Shown here one piece after another: positions 26,603 through 36,036 of a stretch of DNA of 64,000 nt; positions within the stretch are counted from its first letter, which is position 1; every line of letters begins with the position of its first letter. Origin of the DNA: Ravibacter arvi (GTDB taxonomy: Bacteria; Bacteroidota; Bacteroidia; Cytophagales; Spirosomataceae); contig NZ_BAABEY010000020.1 in the NCBI RefSeq assembly GCF_039540405.1, positions 124,001 to 188,000 on the forward strand, written 5' to 3'. The position numbers and the translations under genes were made by a program. The notes under the pieces are model-generated. The model was not told the origin of the DNA, made no database searches, and worked only from the letters and a program-made list of their open reading frames with translations.

Positions 26603-28219
26603 ATGACCGCTTCATCAACCTTACATCGTTACAAAAGTCTGGCGCTCGTCGCGGGCTTACTTACTTTCGCTACTGTATCCGCCCAGGACATCAGTAGCGA
26701 ATACGCCACCTCCATCAGGGCAGACGAATTAAAAAAGCATCTTTCGGTTATCGCCCACGACAGCCTGGAAGGGCGCGCGACAGGGTCTGCCGGTCAAAAA
26801 AAGGCTGCTGCTTACGTAGCATCCTTTTACCGGCAATACGGTCTGAAGCCGGCTGCCACCGGCGCAGACGGTCAACCAAGCTTTTTTCAGACTTACAACC
26901 TTTACCGGGGCGCCTGGGAAACTGCTTACCTTAAAAAAGGCAGCAGCCGGTTTGAGCTGAACCAGGATTTTTACATCGACGGCCTGGCTAATTTCCCTAA
27001 TGAAGAAAGCATTTCTGCAATCTTCGCAGGATACGGCATCAGTGAATCCGTATACAACGACTACGAAAACGCCGATGTAAGCGGGAAGATAGTGATCGTT
27101 CTGGAGGGCGAGCCTACGCGGCCGGATGGCGGATTCCTGTTAACCGGTACCGACGAGAACTCAAAATGGGGACGTCCGCGCGGTTGGGAAGAAAAAGCAA
27201 AGCTGGCTGTCGGAAAGGGCGCCAGGGCATTATTGGTAATTTCGCAAAAAAACGAGGAGGCATTTGGCCGGGAAATCCAGAGAAGAGCCTCCATGGCGCC
27301 GCGCGTGCGGAGACTCTCCCTCCGCCAGGAGGAAACACCGGCACAGGGCTTCGCCGCTTTTACGGTTCCCGGCGAGGTAGCTGCAAAATTATCGGGCATT
27401 TCCGAAAAAAAACTACTAAGAGCCAAAAACAGGATCAGCAAAACGGGCAAGCCGGTAAAGTACATCAATGGCGACCGGATTGAAGTTCTTGCCAGGAGAC
27501 AAAGCGAGGTAGTCCCCACCGAAAATGTTGCGGCGCTACTGGAAGGCTCCGACAAAAAAGATGAAATTGTGGTTATTTCCGCCCACCTCGACCACATTGG
27601 GATTTCGTCTGATGGCCAGATCAACAATGGTGCGGATGACGACGGCACCGGCACGGTCGCATTGCTCGAACTCGCCGAAGCCTTTTCAAAAGCCAAAGCG
27701 GCAGGACATGGCCCGAGAAGGAGCATTCTCTTCCTGAACGTTACCGGGGAAGAAATGGGATTGCTCGGCTCGGAATTCTATTCAGAGAACCCGCTGTTCC
27801 CGATAGGCAGCCACGTTGCAGACCTGAATATTGATATGATCGGGAGGGTGGACGAAGCCCATCAGAATAACCCGGATTATGTATACCTGATAGGCTCCGA
27901 CAAATTATCTTCCGAGCTCCATGCGATTTCGGAAGCAGCCAACGCCCGCTATTCCCGGCTTCAGCTGGATTACACGTTCAATGACCCGGCAGATCCGAAC
28001 CGGTTTTATTATCGCTCCGATCACTATAACTTCGCCAAACACGGAATCCCGGTCATTTTCTATTTTACCGGTGTGCATCCCGATTATCACAGGCCGGGCG
28101 ATGACGTCGAAAAAATTCTTTTCGACCGGCAGGCGAAAATCGTAAAGCTCATCTTTCACACTGCGTGGGACGTTGCCAACCGGGAAGAAAGAATAAAGGT
28201 AGACAGCAACAAGCCCTAG
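26603..28219 (+). CDS. M28-family zinc aminopeptidase with PA domain, exported
   Basis: A 538-residue peptidase with a signal peptide (LALVAGLLTFATVSAQ). A PA insert (SGKIVIVLEGEPTRPDGG, about residues 140-260) is followed by the M28 metal-binding set: ISAHLDHIGIS (His), INNGADDDGTG (bridging Asp), NVTGEEMGLLGSEFY (catalytic and ligand Glu), NIDMIGRV (Asp) and GVHPDYHRPGDD (His). All five ligands look intact, so it should be active, probably releasing N-terminal amino acids in the periplasm. It starts 60 bases after galM and stops 7 bases before the rRNA methylase start. Confidence 0.92.
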   Translation: MTASSTLHRYKSLALVAGLLTFATVSAQDISSEYATSIRADELKKHLSVIAHDSLEGRATGSAGQKKAAAYVASFYRQYGLKPAATGADGQPSFFQTYNLYRGAWETAYLKKGSSRFELNQDFYIDGLANFPNEESISAIFAGYGISESVYNDYENADVSGKIVIVLEGEPTRPDGGFLLTGTDENSKWGRPRGWEEKAKLAVGKGARALLVISQKNEEAFGREIQRRASMAPRVRRLSLRQEETPAQGFAAFTVPGEVAAKLSGISEKKLLRAKNRISKTGKPVKYINGDRIEVLARRQSEVVPTENVAALLEGSDKKDEIVVISAHLDHIGISSDGQINNGADDDGTGTVALLELAEAFSKAKAAGHGPRRSILFLNVTGEEMGLLGSEFYSENPLFPIGSHVADLNIDMIGRVDEAHQNNPDYVYLIGSDKLSSELHAISEAANARYSRLQLDYTFNDPADPNRFYYRSDHYNFAKHGIPVIFYFTGVHPDYHRPGDDVEKILFDRQAKIVKLIFHTAWDVANREERIKVDSNKP

Positions 28220-28226
28220 TCAAGGT

Positions 28227-29606
28227 ATGCCGGCAGCAGGATTCCCGCCCGCCTTCACCAAACAGATGGCCGCACTTTTGTCCACCGAACTGGACAATTT
28301 CGAAGCGTCGCTGGCTACAGCGCCGCCGGTAAGTATACGGGTAAACCCCGGAAAATCAGCCGGTCTTAACCATCTGCCCATGGACGGTCCCGTTCCCTGG
28401 CACCCGGACGGCAGATACCTGGCTGAAAGGCCCAGTTTTACGCTCGACCCGTTGTTCCATGCCGGCGCCTATTACGTCCAGGAAGCGTCCTCCATGTTTT
28501 TGTACCAGGCACTGGAACAAACCACGGGTCCGAAGCGGCCGCTCCGCATACTCGATCTCTGCGCCGCTCCCGGCGGTAAAACTACGCTGATTGCTTCCTG
28601 GATGCCGGCCGGGTCTATCCTGGTAGCCAACGAAGTCATCAGGTCTCGGGTGCCGGTCCTGAAACAAAACCTGGGCCGTTGGGGGCATCCGGCGGTCTTT
28701 ACCTGCAATTACGATCCGGAGGCTTTTCTACCGCTTGCCGGGTGGTTCGACGTAGTGGTGGTAGACGCACCGTGCTCGGGGGAGGGACTATTCCGGAAAA
28801 ACGAATCCGCCTCCCAGGAGTGGTCCCCGGAAAATGTGCTGCTATGCGCTGCACGGCAGAAGCGGATATTGCAGGTCGCCCAGAAACTGGTGGGCCCCGG
28901 GGGCGCCCTAATCTACAGCACCTGTACTTACAACAGCTCAGAAAATGACCAGAATGCCGACTGGCTTGTCCGCGAGAAAGGTATGTACGCCAATGTGCTC
29001 GATATACCTGCCGCCTGGCAAATTGGCGAACGGCAGCCCGGCTACCAGTTTTACCCCCATAAAGTAAAAGGCGAAGGTTTTTACCTGGCTCCTCTGCGCC
29101 AGCTGGAACCCATCCGGTCCGATCTGAAGGCCAGACGTGAATTCAGGAAAATGAGCGCCATTCACAAAAAAGAAGTCAGCCTGCTGAAGGACTGGATCGA
29201 AGCGCCGGATCAATACTTTTTCCTGAAGACAAAAAGCGGGGAAGTATGTCATGCACCGGCAGAACTGGAACCGGCATTGCGCCTACTCGACCATGCGCTA
29301 CCCGCGGGTGTCTGGCTGCACGAAACCGGCCAGATCAAAGGCTCCGACTTTGTTCCGGCCCATGAACTGGCACTTGAACAGGAAATTCTCAGGAAAGAAT
29401 TCCCGGCTGTTGCTTTGGATGAGCAGCAGGCTTTACAATATCTGAAAAAAGAGCTTCTTTCACTGCCCGTGGCCGGGAGAGGCTGGCAAAAAGTAACTTA
29501 CGGTGGTCTGGCTTTGGGCTGGATCCGAAACCTTGGCAATCGGTTCAATAATTATTTTCCTACGGAGCAGCGCATCCGGATGGGCCTCCAGGTAAATGAC
29601 GTATAA
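28227..29606 (+). CDS. 16S rRNA (cytosine-C5) methyltransferase, RsmF/NOL1-NOP2-sun family
   Basis: A 459-residue SAM-dependent RNA m5C methyltransferase. SAM motif I is LDLCAAPGGKTTLIASW. The two family cysteines are in VDAPCSGEGLFRKN (motif IV) and LIYSTCTYNSSENDQNADWL (motif VI). The C-terminal extension (LPVAGRGWQKVTYGGLALGWIRNLGNRFNNYFP) matches the RsmF-like pre-PUA and RNA-binding region rather than RsmB. It lies 7 bases after the M28 peptidase gene. Confidence 0.88.
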   Translation: MPAAGFPPAFTKQMAALLSTELDNFEASLATAPPVSIRVNPGKSAGLNHLPMDGPVPWHPDGRYLAERPSFTLDPLFHAGAYYVQEASSMFLYQALEQTTGPKRPLRILDLCAAPGGKTTLIASWMPAGSILVANEVIRSRVPVLKQNLGRWGHPAVFTCNYDPEAFLPLAGWFDVVVVDAPCSGEGLFRKNESASQEWSPENVLLCAARQKRILQVAQKLVGPGGALIYSTCTYNSSENDQNADWLVREKGMYANVLDIPAAWQIGERQPGYQFYPHKVKGEGFYLAPLRQLEPIRSDLKARREFRKMSAIHKKEVSLLKDWIEAPDQYFFLKTKSGEVCHAPAELEPALRLLDHALPAGVWLHETGQIKGSDFVPAHELALEQEILRKEFPAVALDEQQALQYLKKELLSLPVAGRGWQKVTYGGLALGWIRNLGNRFNNYFPTEQRIRMGLQVNDV

Positions 29607-29779
29607 GAAATACGTAAGTCGTGACCAACCGGAAAATAAACCGTCCAAAGACCGAAAGACCGCCTAAAGCCGGGAAATCACCTTCATCAATAAATAAAAA
29701 AAATGGAATCCACTCAAACAGCCGAAGCTTCCTAAAAGCCATTATTTTCTTTTTTTTACTCGCTTTTTTTACCAAACAA

Positions 29780-29820
29780 TTTACTTTTTTTCACTACCAA
29801 GTAAAAAATCACTACATTGG
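29780..29820 (+). promoter_or_regulatory. Promoter-proximal inverted repeat upstream of susC-like gene
   Basis: TTTACTT (29780-29786) and AAGTAAA (29799-29805) form a 7-bp inverted repeat with a 12-base spacer. TACATTGG (29813-29820), close to TAnnTTTG, follows. No regulator gene is adjacent. The surrounding 29.6-29.85 kb is T-rich and otherwise empty. Confidence 0.35.
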
Positions 29821-29849
29821 CAACGATTTATTAACAACAAATTAACCGT

Positions 29850-32800
29850 ATGAACAAAAATTTACTAACGCTCTTTTGCTTGTTGTGGGCGGCTATTGCA
29901 GTTGGGCAAAACCGTATCATTACAGGAAAAGTAACCGCTGAGGAGGACGGGAGTGCCCTTCCTGGTGTGAGCATTCTCGTAAAAGGCTCGAACGCCGGCA
30001 CCACCACCGATACCGACGGTGCTTATTCAATCTCAGCGCCATCGAACGCTGTTTTGGTATTCAGCTTTGTAGGCTTTACTTCTCAGGAAGTAGCCGTCGG
30101 TTCAAGTTCGGTGATCGACGTAACGCTTCAATCAGATGTACTCGCGTTGAATGAAGTAGTGGTTACCGCACTTGGTATCACCAAGGAAAAGAGGTCGCTG
30201 GGCTATGCCACGCAGTCGCTCAAATCCGAGGCAATTGTGCAGGCAGCCAACAGCGGCCTTGCAGGCGCCCTTCAGGGAAAGGTCTCGGGAGTAAGCATCG
30301 TTCCCTCCAGCGGGATGCCGGGTGCTTCCGCCAAAATCACAATCCGTGGCGCACGTTCTTTCACGGGCAATAACGCACCATTGTATGTAATAGACGGTCT
30401 ACCCGTTTCATCAAATGCAGACCTTTCCACCGGTAACAGTGTTACAGGCTCGGATATTTCAAACAGGGGTGTTGATATAGACCCCAACGACATCGCAAAC
30501 ATAGAGATTTTAAAAGGTCAGGCCGCGTCAGCTCTTTACGGGATGCGTGCTTCCAACGGGGTTATCCTCATTACCACCAAGAAAGGCGCTACCGGTAAGG
30601 CTGCAGTTTCTTTCAACTCTAATATCAGCTTCGACAGGATCTCAAGATACCCGGACCTGCAAACTACTTACGCACAAGGGTCAGGGGGAGTTTACAATCC
30701 TACTGCTTCCACTTCATACGGTCCCAAAATTGCCGACCTGCCTAAAAGCACTACTTACGGCGGCGAAACCGACAACGCCAACACCCAGCGTGATGGTATG
30801 AAACCCGGCATGTACTACGTGCCGCAGCGTGCTACTGCGGGCCTCGACCCTTGGGTAAAACCTGCCGTTTATGATAACATCAAGAACTATTTCGATACCG
30901 GGATTACGTTCAACAACTCTCTGAACGTTTCACAGGGATCCGAAAGAGGTAATTACTCCTTCTCCATTGGCAACACAAAACAAAGCGGTATTGTACCGGG
31001 CACCGGGATGGAAAGATACAATGCCCGCCTCAGTTCGGAAGCCAGGCTATCGAAACACTTTAAAACAGCTTTTACCGGTAATTTCGTTGTAACGGATATT
31101 GACAAAGCTCCTGCCGCAAATGATGGTATCATTGCTACCGTATTTCCTGCACCGCCGAGTTACGACCTGAGGGGAATCCCATCCCATGCGAAAGGCAATC
31201 CCTACCAACCTGTAGGCTACCGGGGTGGTGCTTTCGTTAACCCTTACTGGGGCATGAACAATAACACGTTCACCGAAAAAACCAACCGGTTCTTCGGCAA
31301 CGGAAGTATTATGTACAACAGCAACCTGGGATCTGAAAACCTATTGCTTGATGTCAAATACCAGTTGGGAACTGATATTTATACAACCAACTACAGCGAT
31401 ATCTGGGGATTCGGCTCTCCTACGAGAGGATCTAACAATAACGGTTACCTTGAAGAATATAGCTGGACCAACAATATGGTCAACTCCCTGCTTACTGCAA
31501 ATTTGAGCTGGGATATTAACGATGATCTGAATCTGACCACCTTGCTGGGTAATGAGATCGTCAACACTTCTACTGTCTACAGATATGCTTATGGCTCTGA
31601 TTTCACCTTTGCAGGCTGGAATCACATGGACAATACTGCCACGAAAGATGCGTCGTCCGAATACAAGTACAGCCGTACATTTGGTACGTTTCTGAACTTC
31701 AACCTGTCGTACCGCAACTTCCTGTTCCTGACAGCAACCGGCAGGCAGGACAGAGTTTCAACCATGCCGCGCAAAAGCCGGACTTTCTACTATCCTTCGG
31801 TAGGTTTAAGTTTTGTCTTTACCGAACTTGATGGTATCAAAGGAAATGACGTATTGAATTATGGTAAACTCCGCGCCTCCTTTGCACAAGTTGGACAGGC
31901 CGGCAACTACCTCCCCAACTACTTTACCATTCCTGCTTACGACGGAGGTTTCTACTCAGGCAACCCCATTCTCTACCCTTTGAATGGTGTGAAGGCCTAT
32001 GTACCGTATCAGATCGTTTCCGATGCAAACCTGAAGCCGCAGAATACGAATTCCTACGAGTTGGGTGTCGACCTGGGCTTCTTTAAAGGATTGATCGACT
32101 TTAACTATACCTATTCACGACAAAACGTTTCCGATCAGATTTTTAACGTACCCCTTCCCGGATCTACCGGGGCGGAAAACCTCCTCACCAACGGAGGAAA
32201 GGTGCATACTAACGCACATGAGGCAACACTCAATGTAAATGCGATACGCAAGACCGACCTGGAGTGGAGCATTGGCGCCAACTTTACCAAAATCGACAAC
32301 TATGTTGATGAGTTGGCTCCCGGTGTTGAAAGCATTTTTCTAGGTGGATTTACAACGCCGCAAACGAGGGCCGGAATCGGCGACAAGTTCCCGGTTATCT
32401 ATGGCTCAAGCTTTGCCAGAAATGCCAAAGGCCAGGTTATTGTGGATGAAGACGGGCTACCGACAGCCGGTGCTCCGGGTGTAATCGGACGGGTCGCTCC
32501 CGACTTTATTCTCGGGTTGAACACCAGCCTGCGTTATAAGCGGCTAACCCTGTCTGCTGTTTCGGAGTGGAAACACGGTGGCCAGATGTACAGCGGAACA
32601 ACGGGATTGTTTGAGAACTATGGCAATAGCCTGGCCTCTGCCAAAGCCCGCGATGAAAATAAAGTAAGTTTCGTCGGTGCGGTAGACGAGGATGGAAATG
32701 CAGCAAAAGTAATAGAAGGATATACTGCAATTCAAACGTATTTTCAAACACTTAATTCCATCGATGAAAGCAGTATTGTTGAGGCTTCTTTCTTCAAAAT

Positions 32801-33011
32801 GAGGGAAATTGCACTGCGGTACCAGGCCATTAAAAAATCGAGATTTAACCTGGGCGTTAATTTCTTTGCGCGCAACCTGTTGCTGTGGACCAATTCCCCC
32901 TTACTCGATCCTGAGTCCAGTCAGGGGAACACCAACATGGCCGGCGCGTTTGAAAGATTTACACTGCCGCAGACTTCCAGCTACGGAATGGGAATCAATC
33001 TGCAGTTCTAA
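29850..33011 (+). CDS. SusC/RagA-family TonB-linked outer-membrane transporter
   Basis: A 1053-residue TonB-dependent receptor. A signal peptide (LLTLFCLLWAAIAVGQ) leads to a carboxypeptidase-like beta-sandwich domain (ITGKVTAEEDGSALPGVSILVKGSNAGTTTD split over residues 24-55), then the plug with LNEVVVTALGITKEKRSLGYA and IRGARSFTGNNAPLYVIDGLP. A long beta-barrel ends in an aromatic residue (MGINLQF). It imports large substrates across the outer membrane with its SusD partner and energy from TonB. It has no STN domain, so it is not expected to signal through FecR. The substrate is unknown. Confidence 0.93.
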   Translation: MNKNLLTLFCLLWAAIAVGQNRIITGKVTAEEDGSALPGVSILVKGSNAGTTTDTDGAYSISAPSNAVLVFSFVGFTSQEVAVGSSSVIDVTLQSDVLALNEVVVTALGITKEKRSLGYATQSLKSEAIVQAANSGLAGALQGKVSGVSIVPSSGMPGASAKITIRGARSFTGNNAPLYVIDGLPVSSNADLSTGNSVTGSDISNRGVDIDPNDIANIEILKGQAASALYGMRASNGVILITTKKGATGKAAVSFNSNISFDRISRYPDLQTTYAQGSGGVYNPTASTSYGPKIADLPKSTTYGGETDNANTQRDGMKPGMYYVPQRATAGLDPWVKPAVYDNIKNYFDTGITFNNSLNVSQGSERGNYSFSIGNTKQSGIVPGTGMERYNARLSSEARLSKHFKTAFTGNFVVTDIDKAPAANDGIIATVFPAPPSYDLRGIPSHAKGNPYQPVGYRGGAFVNPYWGMNNNTFTEKTNRFFGNGSIMYNSNLGSENLLLDVKYQLGTDIYTTNYSDIWGFGSPTRGSNNNGYLEEYSWTNNMVNSLLTANLSWDINDDLNLTTLLGNEIVNTSTVYRYAYGSDFTFAGWNHMDNTATKDASSEYKYSRTFGTFLNFNLSYRNFLFLTATGRQDRVSTMPRKSRTFYYPSVGLSFVFTELDGIKGNDVLNYGKLRASFAQVGQAGNYLPNYFTIPAYDGGFYSGNPILYPLNGVKAYVPYQIVSDANLKPQNTNSYELGVDLGFFKGLIDFNYTYSRQNVSDQIFNVPLPGSTGAENLLTNGGKVHTNAHEATLNVNAIRKTDLEWSIGANFTKIDNYVDELAPGVESIFLGGFTTPQTRAGIGDKFPVIYGSSFARNAKGQVIVDEDGLPTAGAPGVIGRVAPDFILGLNTSLRYKRLTLSAVSEWKHGGQMYSGTTGLFENYGNSLASAKARDENKVSFVGAVDEDGNAAKVIEGYTAIQTYFQTLNSIDESSIVEASFFKMREIALRYQAIKKSRFNLGVNFFARNLLLWTNSPLLDPESSQGNTNMAGAFERFTLPQTSSYGMGINLQF

Positions 33012-33032
33012 CATCATTAAGATCTTGAGAAT

Positions 33033-34610
33033 ATGAAAAATAGAATAATTAACAAAAAATATTTTGCAGGACTGCTCTCGCTGACTTTGATTGCGTCTTC
33101 CTGCTCTGACGATGCGCTTGATCGTGTCAACCGAAACCGCAATAATCCGGAAGACGTATATGCCAAGTTTATCCTGCCTGATGTAATGACCGCTACGGCC
33201 TTCTCGGTTGCAGCGGGTGATAATTCGCTCTATTCATCCATCTACGTTGAGCACGAAGCAGGCGTACACAACCAGACTTTTAATGCCGAAACCAGGACCG
33301 GAGAACCTACTTTGGCCACCACAAATAACAATGCCTGGAACGCAATCTATCAAAATATAAAAAGTGCTAAGTTTGCGATTCAGAAGACTTCAGAAGGTGG
33401 GATCGAAGCTGGCAATGCCGTAACCAACGGAATTGCAAAGGTGCTGCTTGCCTACAATCTCGCAGTTGCGACCGACCTTTTCGGAGATACCCCATATTCT
33501 GAAACCGGGATAATGACACCTGACGGGTTGCCAATGTATATGCAGCCTAAAATCGAGAAACAGTCAGATCTTTATGTAGAAGTTAACAAGTTACTCGATG
33601 AGGCGATAGCCGGACTCGCAGGCAGCGACGCCGGCGTATCCGGGGCGATCGGCGCTCAGGACCTTATATACGGTGGCTCCAAAACGGCCTGGACAAAAGC
33701 TGCCTATGGCTTAAAAGCCCGTTATCTGATGCACACGTTGCGGATTTCCGCTAACCGGAATGGCGATTTGGCAGATATTCTTGAATATATCGACAATTCG
33801 TTTACAAGCACAGAGGAGGAAATGAAGTTCGCGCACTATAACGGTGTGTCAGCTGTTAACCCGTTGTTTGGCTATTCCAATGCCCGTGACGGAATTGGAG
33901 CAAGCAAAAGCCTGGTCACTAAGTTTTCTGAATTCAAAGATCCCCGTGGCGGGCAATTTGGACTCTGGAATGCCAGAGGGAGTGCTGTCGACCCTATTTC
34001 GCTTGCAAAAGCACTGGAAGAGGCTGCCCCCAACGGCTCCCCCGACCAGGTGCAATACACCTACCCCATTTCTTTTACCGGATATGCCTACACTGCACCG
34101 ACTATGTTGCTTAGCTACCACGAACTTTTGTTCCTGAAAGCAGAAGCACTTGCCCGTCTGGGTAAAACAGTTGAAGCTAAAACAGCGCTGGATGAAGCTA
34201 TAGTCGTGGCATTTGCCAACCTCGAACGCTCAGTGAATGCAGGTGTCGAATACATCGCCAGTGCCGCTCCCGATATCGATCTGTCGGAAGCTTCCGCAAA
34301 GGCTTATATAAAAAGCTCGGTTGATGCGCGCTTCAAAGAGAATGCTCTGAAAGAAATCATGGTACAGAAATACCTTGCATTCGCAGGCGCATCAGGAGAA
34401 TCAACCGAAACCTTCAATGACATTCGCAGGATGAAGGCATTAGGTGAAGATTTTATAGTACTCGCGAACCCGCTTAACGCCACCCAGTTCCCGCTTCGTT
34501 TTCCTTATGGGAACTCTGATGTTTCGGCTAACCAGGCGGTAAAAGCCGCTTACGGCAACGGTCAGTACGTCTACAGCGAGCCTGTTTGGTGGGCTGGCGG
34601 AACGAGATAG
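33033..34610 (+). CDS. SusD/RagB-type nutrient-binding lipoprotein (SusD-like_2 family)
   Basis: The 525-residue outer-membrane lipoprotein partner of the SusC-like transporter, 21 bases downstream of it. It has a lipoprotein signal (LLSLTLIASSC) and the N-terminal DRVNRNRNNPEDV motif and helical TPR-like repeats of the SusD-like_2 branch, which differs from classical SusD. Conserved segments include ATDLFGDTPYSE, LLSYHELLFLKAEALARLG and YLAFAGASGESTETFNDIRRM. No glycosidase or peptidase lies beside the pair, so the nutrient is not assigned. A perfect terminator follows. Confidence 0.9.
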   Translation: MKNRIINKKYFAGLLSLTLIASSCSDDALDRVNRNRNNPEDVYAKFILPDVMTATAFSVAAGDNSLYSSIYVEHEAGVHNQTFNAETRTGEPTLATTNNNAWNAIYQNIKSAKFAIQKTSEGGIEAGNAVTNGIAKVLLAYNLAVATDLFGDTPYSETGIMTPDGLPMYMQPKIEKQSDLYVEVNKLLDEAIAGLAGSDAGVSGAIGAQDLIYGGSKTAWTKAAYGLKARYLMHTLRISANRNGDLADILEYIDNSFTSTEEEMKFAHYNGVSAVNPLFGYSNARDGIGASKSLVTKFSEFKDPRGGQFGLWNARGSAVDPISLAKALEEAAPNGSPDQVQYTYPISFTGYAYTAPTMLLSYHELLFLKAEALARLGKTVEAKTALDEAIVVAFANLERSVNAGVEYIASAAPDIDLSEASAKAYIKSSVDARFKENALKEIMVQKYLAFAGASGESTETFNDIRRMKALGEDFIVLANPLNATQFPLRFPYGNSDVSANQAVKAAYGNGQYVYSEPVWWAGGTR

Positions 34611-34621
34611 TTTTCGTTATC

Positions 34622-34670
34622 AAAAGCAAAAAAACTCCGCTGGCCTGTCCGGCGGAGTTTTTTTGCTTTT
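34622..34670 (+). terminator. Terminator of the SusC/SusD operon
   Basis: A long palindrome (AAAAGCAAAAAAACTCCGC with GCGGAGTTTTTTTGCTTTT) with an 11-base loop has a T-run in either direction. Confidence 0.9.
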
Positions 34671-34732
34671 CTTTTCCCCCTATGATGCCGAATTTTACAC
34701 CCGGTATCAATATTATCAGTCCCGATTCAACC

Positions 34733-35806
34733 ATGTCCAAATATTATCACCTGAAAGTAAAAGAAATCATTCGTGAAACTCCGGACACGGTATCTATACA
34801 TTTCTGGCATCCCTGGAACGAAGTCATACAGTATAAGCCCGGTCAGTACCTCACCATTTTATGGCCTACTCCTGACGGCTCTTCTATACGCCGTTCTTAT
34901 TCCTTGTCGAGCTCCCCATTCACCGACGTGTCGCCGGCCATTACCGTCAAACGCATTTATTCCGGCATTGTATCAAACGAACTTATTTCAAACACCAAAG
35001 CAGACGATATCCTGGAGGTGATGCAGCCCTTGGGCACTTTTTGCCTGGATCCCAACCCGGATCTCGCCAGAACAGTCTTTCTCTTCTGTACCGGCAGCGG
35101 CATCACGCCCCTGTTGTCCATCACCAAGTCAGTGCTGATTGCCGAGCCGGACAGTAAGATCGTCCTGTTCTACGGAAACCGCAGCGAAGAGGATATTATT
35201 TTCAGAGATACGCTTCTTGCTCTGAAAAACAAATACGGTGACAGGCTGACCGTCGTCTACGCCCTCACACAGCCATCCGGCGACTGGCAGGGAGCGCGCG
35301 GTCGGCTTACCCCGGAAAAGCTCCGGGAGCTCCTTCTCCCGTATGCCGCCGGGCTAAGTCAACCGGATAGCCTGTTTTTTCTTTGCGGCCAAAACGATTT
35401 CATGGAAGAAACCCGGGGTCTTTTGCTATCCATCGGAGCCAACCCCGACGCCATACGGAGTGAAAGCTTCTATATCGACCAGCAATTGTCCCAGACCGTG
35501 GATAAAAATGACGATAGCGCTGACCGGTCGGAAAGCAGACAAATTACGCTGCAATACGAAGGACAAACCCATGAGCTGGCGGTTGCTCCGCATCAGACCG
35601 TCCTGGAAGCAGCCCTTGAAAACGACATAGACCTTCCCTATTCCTGCCAGGCCGGCATGTGCACGGCATGTCTCGGAAGGGTACTGAAAGGTACGGTAAG
35701 ACTTGATGAATACGATGCCTTGACGGCCGCCGAGGTTGCCGAAGGCTTTATACTTACCTGCGTTGCGCACCCTACTTCTGATGATGTGGTTATCGAGGTA
35801 GAATAA
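34733..35806 (+). CDS. Ferredoxin-NADP-type reductase with C-terminal 2Fe-2S domain
   Basis: A 357-residue electron-transfer flavoprotein of the PaaE/HCP-reductase type. The domain order is an FAD-binding barrel (YKPGQYLTILWP; RRSYSLSSSP), an NAD(P)-binding domain (FLFCTGSGITPLLSI), and a plant-type ferredoxin domain whose four cluster cysteines are CQAGMCTAC and LTCVAHP. It moves electrons from NAD(P)H through FAD to the 2Fe-2S centre, and then to an unknown oxygenase or desaturase. The ORF opens at 34586 but overlaps the upstream terminator, so the ATG at 34733 (MSKYYHLKV) is used. No partner oxygenase is nearby. Confidence 0.9.
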   Translation: MSKYYHLKVKEIIRETPDTVSIHFWHPWNEVIQYKPGQYLTILWPTPDGSSIRRSYSLSSSPFTDVSPAITVKRIYSGIVSNELISNTKADDILEVMQPLGTFCLDPNPDLARTVFLFCTGSGITPLLSITKSVLIAEPDSKIVLFYGNRSEEDIIFRDTLLALKNKYGDRLTVVYALTQPSGDWQGARGRLTPEKLRELLLPYAAGLSQPDSLFFLCGQNDFMEETRGLLLSIGANPDAIRSESFYIDQQLSQTVDKNDDSADRSESRQITLQYEGQTHELAVAPHQTVLEAALENDIDLPYSCQAGMCTACLGRVLKGTVRLDEYDALTAAEVAEGFILTCVAHPTSDDVVIEVE

Positions 35807-35829
35807 CGCGCGAAAAAGAAAAAAAGGTA

Positions 35830-35861
35830 TTGACTTTTTTCTGAAAACCTTTTTACATTTG
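35830..35861 (+). promoter_or_regulatory. Promoter of tRNA-Gly
   Basis: TTG at 35830-35832 and TACATTTG at 35854-35861, 21 bases apart, match the Bacteroidota -33/-7 consensus, 8 bases before the tRNA. Confidence 0.65.
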
Positions 35862-35869
35862 CAGTCACT

Positions 35870-35942
35870 GCGGAAGTAGCTCAGTAGGTAGAGCGGCAGC
35901 TTCCCAAGCTGCAGGTCGTGGGTTCGAGACCCATTTTCCGCT
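35870..35942 (+). tRNA. tRNA-Gly (anticodon CCC)
   Basis: A complete cloverleaf: acceptor GCGGAAG/TTTCCGC, D arm with AGCTCAGTAGGTAGAGC, anticodon stem GCAGC/GCTGC with loop TTCCCAA (anticodon CCC), and T arm GTGGGTTCGAGACCCAT. The CCA end is not encoded. Confidence 0.95.
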
Positions 35943-35945
35943 CGC

Positions 35946-35977
35946 AAAACAGGATCCGGAGAGGGTCCTGTTTTTTT
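35946..35977 (+). terminator. Terminator of tRNA-Gly
   Basis: A 12-bp stem AAAACAGGATCC/GGGTCCTGTTTT with one G-T pair and a seven-T run, directly after the tRNA. Confidence 0.85.
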
Positions 35978-36036
35978 ATGTACAAAATTTTACGGTAAAA
36001 GATTATTCACCGGGAAAAGCGGCAGCTTTGCAAGCG

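Noticed and set aside
35426..35947. 173-codon minus-strand ORF starting MRAENGSRTHDLQLGK
   Set aside because: Its N-terminus is the antisense of tRNA-Gly, and the rest is antisense to the ferredoxin-type reductase; this is a well-known kind of false gene.
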